Program-made: the position numbers and the translations under genes
Shown: positions 35,079-44,064 of the stretch, piece by piece
How the letters are laid out: each line of letters begins with the position of its first letter
Position numbering within the stretch: the first letter of the stretch is position 1
Assembly: GCF_023516215.1 (NCBI RefSeq)
Contig: NZ_CP097349.1
Location: forward strand, 4,492,001-4,556,000
Direction of reading: 5' to 3'
DNA from: Cytobacillus pseudoceanisediminis
GTDB taxonomy: Bacteria > Bacillota > Bacilli > Bacillales > Cytobacillaceae
DNA length: 64,000 nucleotides
Notes under the pieces: model-generated
What the model saw: only the letters and a program-made list of their open reading frames with translations
What the model was told of the DNA's origin: nothing
The model's database searches: none

Positions 35079-36341
35079 ATGTTTGATTTTATCATGAATG
35101 ATATACTGGGCACGCCCGCCATCCTGGTTGGTTTATTCGCCTTGTTTGGCTTGCTTCTGCAGAAGAAGGGCATTGCCGATGTCATATCAGGTACGCTTAA
35201 AACGATTATGGGCTTTCTCATCCTGAATGGAGGAGCAAGCATCTTAATAGGCTCACTTGATATTTTCGGAAAAATGTTTGAAAAGGCTTTTCATATCCAG
35301 GGCGTTATTCCGAACAACGAAGCCATCGTAGCGATTGCCCAGCAGACATTTGGGAAAGAAACTGCGATGATCATGCTTTTCGGGATGGTCATGAACATAA
35401 TAATTGCCCGTTTTACACCGTTTAAATATATTTTCCTTACCGGCCATCATACTTTATTCATGGCTTGCCTTATCTCAGCTGTATTTGCAACTGGCGGAGT
35501 AACAGGGCTTCCATTGATCATTATCGGGTCTATTATTCTAGGATTATTAATGGTATTCATGCCTGCGCTTGTCCAGCCATATGTACGCGAAATCACTGGC
35601 AATGACAGCATAGCTGTCGGCCACTTTGGATCTTTCGGCTACTTTGTTTCCGGCTTTATTGGAAAGCGTGTAGGGGATAAATCCAAATCGACGGAGGATA
35701 TCAAAGTGCCAAAATCACTTGGATTCCTGCGCGATACATCTGTTGCGATGTCTCTCACAATGACGATTCTCTTCCTGGTTGTGGCGCCGATCGCCGGAAA
35801 AGGCTATGTAGAATCTGAATTGAGCGGCGGAGTTAACTTCCTTGTATTCTCGCTCATGCAGGCCATTACGTTTGCAGCTGGTGTATATGTAGTCCTTGCC
35901 GGTGTGCGGATGCTGATTGCAGAAATCGTTCCAGCTTTTAAAGGAATCGCTGATAAAGTGGTTAAAGATGCGAAGCCTGCCCTTGATTGCCCGGCAGTGT
36001 TCCCTTTTGCTCCAAATGCAGTTATTATCGGATTCCTATTCAGCTTCGTAGCTGGTTTGCTTTCCATGTTCCTTCTTCCATTATTCGGCCTGAAAATAAT
36101 TGTGCCAGGCCTGATTCCGCACTTCTTCACAGGTGCAGCGGCAGGGGTTTTCGGAAATGCCACTGGAGGCAGACGAGGAGCCATGATCGGAGCATTTGCC
36201 AACGGTCTATTAATCTCATTCCTTCCGGCCTTATTGCTGCCGGTACTGGGATCACTAGGGTTTGAAGGAACTACTTTTGGAGATTCGGACTTTGGGGTTG
36301 TGGGGATTTTATTGAGCTTTTTGATTAAACTGTTTTCATAA
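35079..36341 (+). CDS. PTS ascorbate-type EIIC permease (SgaT/UlaA family)
   Basis: Polytopic membrane transporter of 420 residues, about 10-11 hydrophobic segments. Family features include LFALFGLLLQKKG near the N-terminus, NNEAIVAIAQQTFG, FTPFKYIFLTGHH and FFTGAAAGVFGNATGGRRGA. UlaA imports L-ascorbate as the 6-phosphate in enteric bacteria; Bacillaceae relatives may take other sugars or sugar acids. No ascorbate catabolic genes (UlaG, UlaD, UlaE, UlaF) are next to it, so the substrate is open. Start ATG behind AAAAGGAGGGG. A minus-strand ORF overlapping its 3' half is a shadow. Confidence 0.88.
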   Translation: MFDFIMNDILGTPAILVGLFALFGLLLQKKGIADVISGTLKTIMGFLILNGGASILIGSLDIFGKMFEKAFHIQGVIPNNEAIVAIAQQTFGKETAMIMLFGMVMNIIIARFTPFKYIFLTGHHTLFMACLISAVFATGGVTGLPLIIIGSIILGLLMVFMPALVQPYVREITGNDSIAVGHFGSFGYFVSGFIGKRVGDKSKSTEDIKVPKSLGFLRDTSVAMSLTMTILFLVVAPIAGKGYVESELSGGVNFLVFSLMQAITFAAGVYVVLAGVRMLIAEIVPAFKGIADKVVKDAKPALDCPAVFPFAPNAVIIGFLFSFVAGLLSMFLLPLFGLKIIVPGLIPHFFTGAAAGVFGNATGGRRGAMIGAFANGLLISFLPALLLPVLGSLGFEGTTFGDSDFGVVGILLSFLIKLFS

Positions 36342-36352
36342 TATGCTTTATC

Positions 36353-36387
36353 AAAAGGGATTTCGCTTTCGGGTGGAATCCTTTTTT
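36353..36387 (+). terminator. Intrinsic terminator after EIIC
   Basis: AAAAGGGATT (36353-36362) pairs with AATCCTTTT (36377-36385) with one bulge, ending in a T tract. Confidence 0.65.
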
Positions 36388-36507
36388 GCATTTTAATTTG
36401 CCGATTGAATTCATTGGACAAGGTGCATCATTTTTCGAAAATTCAAAAATATAATCATAACCTATTGATATATTTGGAAAATTGATTAATAATAATAAAT
36501 GATAAAG

Positions 36508-36521
36508 AAAGCGCTTAACTA
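36508..36521. promoter_or_regulatory. LacI-type operator, site A
   Basis: AAAGCGCTTAACTA lies 88 bp before the LacI gene at 36609. The identical 14-mer occurs at 37694 and 43161, marking a local regulon and autoregulation. Confidence 0.65.
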
Positions 36522-36608
36522 AAATGTGTTTTGATGATTAATAGTAGGCTAAAAACTATTATCTGAGACACAGATGAAATCAGCTAAGATGGAACAAGGA
36601 GAGAGGAC

Positions 36609-37640
36609 ATGAAAGTAACCATATATGATGTTGCAAAAGAAGCAAATGTCTCAATTGCTACCGTCTCTAAAGTTATTAATAATACCGGAAGAATTGGAGA
36701 AAAAACAAAAAGGAAAGTACTGGAGGTCATGAAACAGCTGGATTATCAGCCCAATATGATGGCTTCTGCATTAATGGGAAAACAGACAAAGACAATCGGC
36801 CTTCTGATTCCGGATCTTGCTAATCCATTTTTCTCAGAGCTTGCACGCAGCATAGAGGATCGTGCACATGAATTTGGATACAGCCTTGTTATTTGCAGTA
36901 CTGATTACCAAACAGAAAAGGAAAACAAATATCTTGCTCTTTTAAAAGAAAAAGTGTGGATGGCTTCATTTTAGCATCTGGATTTGAAGATTTAAATAAA
37001 GTGGAAGAATTGGTAAAGGAAGATGTTCCTGTAGCGATAGTAGCACGTGATCTTCCAATGTTTTCAATAAATACGGTTGCATTAGATGATTTCATGGGCG
37101 GTTACTTGGCTGCGTCCCATTTAATGGAACTTGGCCATCAAAACATAGGTGTGATTGCCAGGGATGTCTGGAGCAACAGGGAGAGGCTGCGGGGATTCAA
37201 GCAGGCATTAGAAGAGAGTAATTTAGAGTTTACCCAGGAATTTGAATATATCAATGGGATTAGTCATGTTGAACCTGGAAAATTTATGACAGCTAAATAT
37301 CTTAAAGGCAATAAGCCGCCAACAGCTATTTTTGCATGCAACGATTTATTGGCAATCGGAGCAATCCAGGCTGTTAAAGAACAGGGTATGCGTGTGCCTG
37401 AGGATATTTCAGTTGTGGGTTTCGATAATACTCTTATTGCTACAATTGTAGAGCCTCCATTAACTACGGTTGCCCAGCCAATTCAGCATATGGGAAGAGA
37501 AGTGCTGGATTTGATCATTTCGATGATTAAAGGAGAAAAAAGAAAAAATGCGTTTGACATTACTGCCTTCTCTAATCACCCGAAATTCCACAGCAAAAAA
37601 CAGGAATAAAGACCTGAAAGAAAAATTAGAAAATTTATAA
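36609..37640 (+). CDS. LacI-family regulator, frame broken twice
   Basis: N-terminal LacI HTH ([20 protein letters not shown], about residues 3-22) and hinge ([12 protein letters not shown]) precede the effector domain. One A is missing in the run at 36949-36953 (repair gives [15 protein letters not shown]). A second indel in the A runs at 37536-37548 moves the C-terminus out of frame: the other frame ends [20 protein letters not shown], the normal LacI-type tail, stopping at 37640. Reconstructed length about 343 residues. It should bind the AAAGCGCTTAACTA sites beside it and control 37959-50887. Confidence 0.85.
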
Positions 37641-37693
37641 AAGTTATTGATTTTTTATAATATTATGAATAAAATAATATCAACACCTTTGAT

Positions 37694-37707
37694 AAAGCGC
37701 TTAACTA
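37694..37707. promoter_or_regulatory. LacI-type operator, site B
   Basis: AAAGCGCTTAACTA, identical to sites A and E, in the 318-bp gap before the 37959 gene. The same gap holds two direct copies of TTTAAAAGGCCTT (37773-37785 and 37803-37815), themselves near-palindromic and of unknown role. Confidence 0.65.
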
Positions 37708-37846
37708 AATGTGTGAAAACCCTCTTTAAATTAGAAGGGTAATTAAAAGCATTGGTCTAGATCGGCAGAGGGTTTAAAAGGCCTTTAAAAGAACTTTTTG
37801 TTTTTAAAAGGCCTTCCATTTTGTGAAAAATTATTTTTTTCAAAAA

Positions 37847-37860
37847 GTAAGCGCTTTAAC
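37847..37860. promoter_or_regulatory. LacI-type operator, site C
   Basis: GTAAGCGCTTTAAC shares the AAGCGCTT core of sites A, B, D and E and also resembles a cre site. Confidence 0.5.
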
Positions 37861-37924
37861 AAAAGGCTCCTAACCAATGATTAAATTGAAACTTTTCCAC
37901 TTGATTTTATTTTTATAGAAAAAG

Positions 37925-37936
37925 GTAAGCGCTTAC
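37925..37936. promoter_or_regulatory. LacI-type operator, site D
   Basis: GTAAGCGCTTAC is a perfect 12-bp palindrome 7 bp upstream of the AAGGAGG ribosome site of the 37959 gene, placed to block transcription. It also fits the cre core. Confidence 0.6.
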
Positions 37937-37958
37937 TGTACTGAAGGAGGAGAATGCA

Positions 37959-38993
37959 ATGAAGGCACTTCTAAAAACAGAGCCAGGGATTGGAAATATT
38001 GACCTTTTAGACATTGATGAACCCACTATGGGTCCAAATGAAGTGAAAATCGAAGTGAAGTTTACGGGGATTTGCGGCACGGATTTACATATTTACCATG
38101 AGACCTTTAAAAGTTATCCGCCTGTCATTATAGGTCATGAATTCTCGGGGGTTGTAGCTGATACAGGAGAAAATATTTCAAAGGTGAAATCGGGAGATCG
38201 GGTAGCAGTGCTTGGGTCAACTGCCATTACATGCGGCACCTGCCATTACTGCGAAACAGGATATTACATGTTTTGTTCAGAACGCCGGGGAATGGGGCAT
38301 GGAGTGGATGGCAGTTTTACGCAATATGCTGTAGTTCGAGAAGATATGGTTTATAAGATTCCTGACAATGTAAGTCTTGAGGAGGCGGCATTATCCGAAC
38401 CTCTCGCTTGTGCGGTTCAGGCCATTGAAGAGCTGACAAATATTCAAGTTGGCGATACCGTTTTATTATCCGGGCCAGGTCCTATTGGCCTCATCTGTTT
38501 GTCCTTGCTGGCTGTAAAAGGCTGTAAAGTCATTGTAGCAGGAACATCTGCAGATAAAATGAGGTTGGAAATTGCCAAAAAACTCGGAGCAGATGTTGTC
38601 GTTGATGTAACAGTTGATGACTTGCAATCCATTGTGATGAATGAAACGAATGGTATGGGTGCTGATGTAACGGTAGAATGTGCAGGTGCTGCCCCATCAA
38701 TCAATAGCTGCCTTAAAGCTTTAAAAAAACGGGGCAAGCATATTCAAGTTGGCATAGCAGGCAAAGAAATCACAATGGATTTTGATATCATTTTGTACAA
38801 ACAAATACAGCTATTTGGTTCTCTTGCACATTCCATGAAAACATGGAATCGAGTCATACAGATATTAGATCAAAAGAAAGTAAACCTTCAGCCAATCATT
38901 ACCCATAAGCTTCCGCTGACACAATGGAAAGAAGCGTTTGATCTATGTGAACAAAAGCAATGCGGGAAGGTGCTTTTAAGCCATTCCTCATAA
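37959..38993 (+). CDS. Zinc-dependent alcohol dehydrogenase (threonine/sorbitol dehydrogenase-like) 1
   Basis: Medium-chain dehydrogenase of 344 residues: catalytic zinc residues in GICGTDLHIYH and GHEFSG, structural zinc cysteines in CGTCHYCETGYYMFC, cofactor Rossmann motif SGPGPIGLI. It oxidises a polyol or secondary alcohol with NAD(P). First structural gene after the LacI regulator and its operators, so probably the entry enzyme of the 36.6-50.9 kb pathway. Start ATG behind AAGGAGGAG. A second enzyme of the same superfamily follows 45 bp later. Confidence 0.88.
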   Translation: MKALLKTEPGIGNIDLLDIDEPTMGPNEVKIEVKFTGICGTDLHIYHETFKSYPPVIIGHEFSGVVADTGENISKVKSGDRVAVLGSTAITCGTCHYCETGYYMFCSERRGMGHGVDGSFTQYAVVREDMVYKIPDNVSLEEAALSEPLACAVQAIEELTNIQVGDTVLLSGPGPIGLICLSLLAVKGCKVIVAGTSADKMRLEIAKKLGADVVVDVTVDDLQSIVMNETNGMGADVTVECAGAAPSINSCLKALKKRGKHIQVGIAGKEITMDFDIILYKQIQLFGSLAHSMKTWNRVIQILDQKKVNLQPIITHKLPLTQWKEAFDLCEQKQCGKVLLSHSS

Positions 38994-39038
38994 AGTTCAT
39001 TTAAATGCAATTGATATATTCCGAAGGGAGGAAGCCAG

Positions 39039-40142
39039 ATGTCAAAGACAAAATTGGCAGCTAGTGAAAAAGAAGATGTTCTTATTCCGGAGACAATGAA
39101 GTCTGCCTATTTGCAAAGACCTTTGGAAGTTAGTGTTGAAGAAGAAAGAGTCCCTAATGTGACTGGTAAAGAAGTACTGGTCAAGTTAATGGCCGTTGGG
39201 GTATGCGGTTCGGATATTCATTATTTTGCTCATGGGCGCATTGGCAAAAGATATGTCCAGTATCCGCATGTACAAGGACACGAGTGTGCAGGAATCGTTG
39301 TGTCTATAGGTGAAGAAGTAACAAAATTTAAGGTTGGAGATCGTGTAGCTGTAGAACCGGGTGTTGCTTGCATGAACTGTGAATGGTGTAAAGAGGGAAG
39401 GTATAACCTATGTCCCGACGTGCAGTTTTTATCTACACCGCCGGTAAAAGGGGCTTTCGTTCAATATTTAAGACACCGGGAGGATTTTCTATTTCCAATT
39501 CCCGATTCTTTATCTTACGAAAATGCAACTCTTGCAGAGCCATTATCCGTATCGATCCATGCCGTAAAACGCGGAGGCTTAACTCCTGGTTCCACCGTAG
39601 CCATTACAGGTATGGGACCTGTAGGTTTGATGACCGTCATAGCGGCAAAAGCATTTGGTGCAAAGGAGATCATTGTCAGTGATATCGAGCCATTAAGGCT
39701 GGAAACAGCCAGAAAATTTGGCGCTACAAAGATAGTTAACGCTGCAAATGAAGATCTGAATGCATTCATTGAAGAGATAACCTCGGGCTTAGGCGTTGAT
39801 ATGATTATAGAAACCTCCGGAAACGCTAAAGTATTACAATCATCAATTGAATCCGCGAAAAGAGGCGGCGCCGTTGTTGTTATCGGATTTCCGGCAATTG
39901 AAGAAGTGCCTCTCAACATCACATTAATGCTTCAAAAAGAAATAGATCTTTTTTCTGTCTATCGTTATACGAATACCTACCCTTTGGCCATCAGCCTGCT
40001 AGATACTATCGGCAGCAAGATAGAACCCATCATCACAGATAAATATCCGCTGGAAGATATCCAGGAAGCAATGAACCAGGCTCATACAAACCGAAGCGGA
40101 AGTTTAAAAGTCATGGTATATCCCAATCATTTACAAGATTAA
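39039..40142 (+). CDS. Zinc-dependent alcohol dehydrogenase (xylitol/sorbitol dehydrogenase-like) 2
   Basis: Medium-chain dehydrogenase of 367 residues. Zinc-site residues occur in GVCGSDIHYF and GHECAG, structural cysteines in CMNCEWCKEGRYNLC, and the cofactor motif GMGPVGLM. The SDIHYF form is characteristic of sorbitol/xylitol dehydrogenases. It carries a roughly 20-residue N-terminal extension. Start ATG behind GGGAGGAAG. With the preceding enzyme it gives two polyol-type oxidations before the TRAP importer genes. Confidence 0.88.
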   Translation: MSKTKLAASEKEDVLIPETMKSAYLQRPLEVSVEEERVPNVTGKEVLVKLMAVGVCGSDIHYFAHGRIGKRYVQYPHVQGHECAGIVVSIGEEVTKFKVGDRVAVEPGVACMNCEWCKEGRYNLCPDVQFLSTPPVKGAFVQYLRHREDFLFPIPDSLSYENATLAEPLSVSIHAVKRGGLTPGSTVAITGMGPVGLMTVIAAKAFGAKEIIVSDIEPLRLETARKFGATKIVNAANEDLNAFIEEITSGLGVDMIIETSGNAKVLQSSIESAKRGGAVVVIGFPAIEEVPLNITLMLQKEIDLFSVYRYTNTYPLAISLLDTIGSKIEPIITDKYPLEDIQEAMNQAHTNRSGSLKVMVYPNHLQD

Positions 40143-40223
40143 TAGAAGAGGATTTTAGAATTTGGAGTTATTTTTGAGGAGTTTATCTTCAAAAGGCTCT
40201 AAAAATAAAAAGGGGGATTTAAA

Positions 40224-41245
40224 ATGAAAAAAGCATTGAAAGCGGCTTCACTGGCAACGATCTTAACTTTGACTTTAGCAGGGTGCGGAGGGGATCATCA
40301 GAAAAGAAATCGGCTAGTGCAGATGCAGCAGAAGGAAAGCAAACTGTACTGGAATTAAGTATTCCTGAGCCTGAGGGAGCAAAATTTGATGTAGCAGCAA
40401 AGGCATTTAAAGAGGAACTGGAGAACTTAACAGATGATCAAATGACAGTAAAAATACATTATAATAATGCACTTGGCGGAGAAAGAGAAGTATTTGAATT
40501 AATGGGAATGGGTTCTCTGGATATGGCTATTCAATCTGCAGGTCCTATGGGAAATTGGGTTCCGGAATTTAATATGTTTGATCTGCCGTTCCTATTCGAT
40601 AATCGAGAGCATGCACATGCAGTACTAGATGGAGAAATTGGAGATGAACTGGCTCAAAAATTTGAAGAGCAGACAAATGTTAAGGTGCTTGGCTGGGTGG
40701 AAAATGGTTTTGTAGCAACATCTTCAAATAACGCCATTAACAGTGTGGAAGATGTAAAAGGGCTGAAGGTGCGTGTTCAGGAAAATGAGCTGCAAATTGA
40801 TGCATGGAAGGCTTATGGTGCAGATGCAACACCAATGGCCTGGACTGAAGTATTTACTGGATTACAGCAAGGAGTTATTGACGGTCATTCCAACTCATTA
40901 GCAACCATCCAAACATCCAAGATTTTTGAAGTGCAAAGTCATGTTGCCCTGTTGGAGGACAGATATGCGCCTGGCCCAATTTCTATAAGCAAGGCTACTT
41001 TTGATGGTCTTACTCCAGATCAGCAGGATGCGGTTATAAAAGCTGCTGAACATGCAGAACCAATTGGAAGACAGGCAAATGAAGATAAAATAAATGAAGC
41101 AGCCAAATTCCTTAAAGATCAGGGATTGGAGCTGACAGAGCCGGATAAAGAATCCTTTAAAGCGAAAACCGATGCTGTCTATGAAAAGTGGGCACCAAAA
41201 ATTGGGGAAGAAATCATTGAAAAAGTAAAAAATCTGGATTATTAG
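40224..41245 (+). CDS. TRAP transporter solute-binding lipoprotein (DctP family), frame broken once
   Basis: The ATG at 40224 follows AGGGGGA and opens MKKALKAASLATILTLTLAGCGG, a signal peptide with lipobox LAGC. One G is missing in the run at 40290-40293; repair joins to GSSEKKSASADAAEGKQ and the DctP fold (LGGEREVFELMGMGSLDMAI, PEFNMFDLPFLFDNREHAHAVLDG, LKVRVQENELQIDAWKAYGA, with the conserved Arg that binds a carboxylate). Reconstructed length about 340 residues. The Arg makes an organic acid or sugar acid ligand likely. The pair of small and large membrane subunits follows. Confidence 0.88.
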
Positions 41246-41251
41246 GCTACT

Positions 41252-41294
41252 GAGAGGGCAATGATGAATTGAATGATTTGTTGCCCTCTTCATT
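41252..41294 (+). terminator. Hairpin between DctP and DctQ genes (partial terminator or mRNA processing element)
   Basis: AGAGGGCAA (41253-41261) and TTGCCCTCT (41281-41289) form a perfect 9-bp stem with a 19-nt loop and only a weak T tail. Such a hairpin would favour more binding protein than permease. Confidence 0.5.
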
Positions 41295-41309
41295 TAAGGA
41301 GTTGATTAG

Positions 41310-41801
41310 ATGAAGAGCATACCCGGATTGTATATTCGAACCATCGATATGCTGAACAAGTTTTTTGGATATGCTTTGGCTTTTATCATGGCATTTATGA
41401 CTATTATTATCTTTTGGCAGGTTATCGCACGCTACGTAGTCGGCTCTTCTTTGGCCTGGTCAGAGGAGCTTTCAAGATTCTTAATGATATTTATGATAAT
41501 GATTGGCGCCTCGCTTGCGCTTAGGGAAAACCAGCTTATATCCGTTGAAGTCGTACCGGAAATGTTAAGGGGACGAGTGAAGAAATGGCTGACAGTTATA
41601 GTCCATCTCATTTCCATCTTTTTTTATACGATAATTATCATGTTTGGATGGAAGGTAGCACAAAGCTTTGGCAATCAAATTGCTCCTGGTACAGGAATAT
41701 CAATGTTCTTTATCTACCTTTCTTTGCCTCTGGGAGGCGTATTGCTTCTAATGAACTCCATTACATGTATTTTGGAAGAGTTCATAGAAAGAAAGGAGTG
41801 A
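41310..41801 (+). CDS. TRAP transporter small membrane subunit (DctQ family)
   Basis: A 163-residue protein with four membrane segments, typical of DctQ. Features are IIFWQVIARYVVGSSLAWSEEL and MIGASLALRENQLISVE, the family's core motif region. It assists the large subunit encoded 1 bp downstream (41803). Start ATG behind AAGGAG. Confidence 0.87.
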   Translation: MKSIPGLYIRTIDMLNKFFGYALAFIMAFMTIIIFWQVIARYVVGSSLAWSEELSRFLMIFMIMIGASLALRENQLISVEVVPEMLRGRVKKWLTVIVHLISIFFYTIIIMFGWKVAQSFGNQIAPGTGISMFFIYLSLPLGGVLLLMNSITCILEEFIERKE

Positions 41802-41802
41802 A

Positions 41803-43078
41803 ATGATGCTGCCTGTTTTCTTTATATCTCTATTCATCTTTATCTTTCTAAGTGTGCCGATCGCTTTCTCTTTGGGGTTATCTACGGCATTAGGGGTTTG
41901 GATGCATGATACTTTGCCATTGGAAATAATTCCGCAGAGAATATTTGTTTCCATGAACTCGTTTCCATTAATGGCTATCCCGTTTTTATTCTTGCCGGAA
42001 ATTTGATGGGCGCTGGAAGCATGTCGAAGAGACTGGTTAATTTCGCAAGTGCTCTGGTGGGTCACTTTACTGGCGGATTAGCTATGGTAGCGATCGTTAC
42101 ATCAATGTTTTTTGCAGCTATTTCAGGATCAGGTGCCGCCACAACAGCGGCGATTGGTTCTATTCTCATCCCGGCTATGGTGGCAAGAGGTTACAAAATT
42201 GAGTATGCTGCGGCCAATCAGGCGGTGGCAGGTGCTTTAGGGATTATCATTCCGCCAAGTATTGCCATGATATTATATGGTGTCGCGGCGGAAGTTTCTA
42301 TAGGGGACCTTTTTATTGCGGGCATCCTCCCGGGCTTATTAATTACTTTTTCGCTTTTGATCAGTGCATATATCATCGCAAACCGCCGAGGCTATGTTGG
42401 GGAGGAGAAGAAGAGCTTCCCTGATGTCCTCGTGTCGTTTAAGAAATCGTTCCTTGCACTTCTAATGCCTATTATTGTGCTGGGAGGCATCTATTCAGGT
42501 GTATTTACTCCGACAGAAGCATCAGTTATTGCAGTTGTTTACTCTTTTGTTGTCGGTTTCTTTATTTATCGGGATATTACTATTCAGCAGCTTGCTGATA
42601 CCTTAAAGAAATCAGCCATTAGCAGCTCAATCATCATGATAGTAATTGGAACTGCCGGCTTGTTTGGCTTTTTCATCGAGATGAACGGTGTTCCAGGAAT
42701 GATATACAGCTCAATATCAGATGTAGTTACAAATAAATATATTTTCCTTATTATTGTAAACATCATTTTGTTTGTAGCAGGCATGTTCTTAGAAGGGGAG
42801 CTGCAATCCTTATTTTTGTTCCTCTGTTATTGGGTACTGCAGTCAATTTGGGAATAGATCCCGTTCATTTTGGAGTAATCATGGTTTGTAATTTAGCGAT
42901 TGGATTGGTAACTCCGCCTGTAGGGATTGATTTGTTTGTTGTATCCCAGCTTACAAAACTTTCAATTGTAAGAATTGGAAAAGCGGTAATCCCATTAATT
43001 TTCATCTTGATTATCGATGTGCTCGTTATTTCATTTTTTCCGCCGCTTTCTACCTGGCTGCCTTCGTTATTAAAATAG
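41803..43078 (+). CDS. TRAP transporter large membrane subunit (DctM family), frame broken twice
   Basis: Sodium-coupled transport channel. Frames: 41803-42006, 42003-42857 and 42830-43078. One T is missing in the run at 41983-41987 (repair: FPLMAIPFFILAGNLMGAG) and one G in the run at 42795-42798 (repair: FLEGGAAILIFVPLLLGTAVNLG). Reconstructed length is about 425 residues with 11-12 membrane segments, normal for DctM. Motifs GHFTGGLAMVAIVTSMFFAA, AISGSGAATTAAIG and GLVTPPVGIDLFV are intact. All family motifs on both sides of each break survive. Confidence 0.88.
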
Positions 43079-43116
43079 GAAAATACGAGCTACGAGCAAA
43101 ATTCTAAGTTCTTTAT

Positions 43117-43150
43117 AACAAGATAAGTTTCCTTATCTTGTTCCTTTTTC
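43117..43150 (+). terminator. Intrinsic terminator after the TRAP genes
   Basis: AACAAGATAAG (43117-43127) and CTTATCTTGTT (43132-43142) form a perfect 11-bp stem with a TTTC loop, then CCTTTTTC. It ends the first transcription unit of the cluster. Confidence 0.88.
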
Positions 43151-43160
43151 AACATTTGGT

Positions 43161-43174
43161 AAAGCGCTTAACTA
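43161..43174. promoter_or_regulatory. LacI-type operator, site E
   Basis: AAAGCGCTTAACTA, identical to sites A and B, 33 bp before the transketolase gene. It brings the second half of the cluster under the same LacI regulator. Confidence 0.65.
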
Positions 43175-43206
43175 GATTAATAGAACAAAGCCTAAGGAGG
43201 ATTTAA

Positions 43207-44064
43207 ATGAGTATCCCATTAAACGAAGAAAAATTAAGTTATTTAATTGAGAAGTCATCTAAAGCAAGACAACTAATTATTCAGACGGTTCATCATGCAG
43301 GAGCAGGACATATAGGAGGTCCAATGTCTGCTTCTGATGTCCTCGTAAATTTGTATTTTAATGAAATGAATGTAAATCCAGATAACCCTACAGATGTACA
43401 GAGAGATCGATTTGTACTATCAAAGGGGCATTCAGCAATTGGGCTCTATGCAGTTTTAGCACTTAGAGGATATTTTCCGACAGAGGAATTGCAAACGTTT
43501 GATTCATTAAATTCCCGTTTGCAGGCTCATCCGGATATGAATACCCTTCCAGGTCTGGACATGTCAACAGGCTCGCTTGGCCAAGGGATTTCTGCAGCTG
43601 TCGGAATGGCCCTGGGTGCAAAGCTTCAGAATAAAAAATTCCGCACATATTGCATGATTGGTGATGGTGAGTCACAGGAAGGCCAGGTTTGGGAGGCTGC
43701 AGATATTGCTTCTAAATATAAATTGGATAATCTGGTGGTTATTCTCGACTTTAACAAGCTTCAGCAGTTTGGATGGCAAGGTGAAGGAGCTTCAAGAGCA
43801 ACTCCGATAAATAAGCCAAAACAGCGCTGGGAAGCTTTTGGCTGGCATGTCATTGAGATAGATGGCCATAACCATCAGGAGATTAGTGAAGCTTTAAGTC
43901 ATGCCAGAGAGGTAACAGGAAAACCGGTTATGATTATCGCAAACACGGTTAAAGGCAAGGGTGTTTCATTTATGGAAGGAGATTATTTATGGCATTCAAG
44001 AATTCCGACAGATGAAGAGTTAAGCAGCGCATCAGAAGAACTGGAAATGGGGGTTCAAAAATGA
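43207..44064 (+). CDS. Transketolase, N-terminal (thiamine diphosphate) subunit
   Basis: A 285-residue half-transketolase holding the ThDP-binding domain: HIGGPMSASDVL, LSKGHSAIGLYAVLALRGYF and the GDG...N cofactor motif in GDGESQEGQVWEAADIASK. It pairs with the 44061 protein, whose start overlaps its stop by 4 bp (ATGA). Split transketolases are common in catabolic clusters. With a polyol-dehydrogenase pair upstream it may transfer a two-carbon unit from a ketose made by this pathway. Start ATG behind AAGGAGG. Confidence 0.9.
   Translation: MSIPLNEEKLSYLIEKSSKARQLIIQTVHHAGAGHIGGPMSASDVLVNLYFNEMNVNPDNPTDVQRDRFVLSKGHSAIGLYAVLALRGYFPTEELQTFDSLNSRLQAHPDMNTLPGLDMSTGSLGQGISAAVGMALGAKLQNKKFRTYCMIGDGESQEGQVWEAADIASKYKLDNLVVILDFNKLQQFGWQGEGASRATPINKPKQRWEAFGWHVIEIDGHNHQEISEALSHAREVTGKPVMIIANTVKGKGVSFMEGDYLWHSRIPTDEELSSASEELEMGVQK

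Noticed and set aside
35079..36341. Complete L-ascorbate utilisation locus
   Set aside because: None of the lactonase, decarboxylase or epimerase genes of ascorbate breakdown is nearby, so only the transporter family is claimed.
35804..36421. Minus-strand 205-residue ORF
   Set aside because: Lies antisense to the 3' half of the EIIC gene, shows low-complexity composition typical of shadow frames and has no ribosome site.
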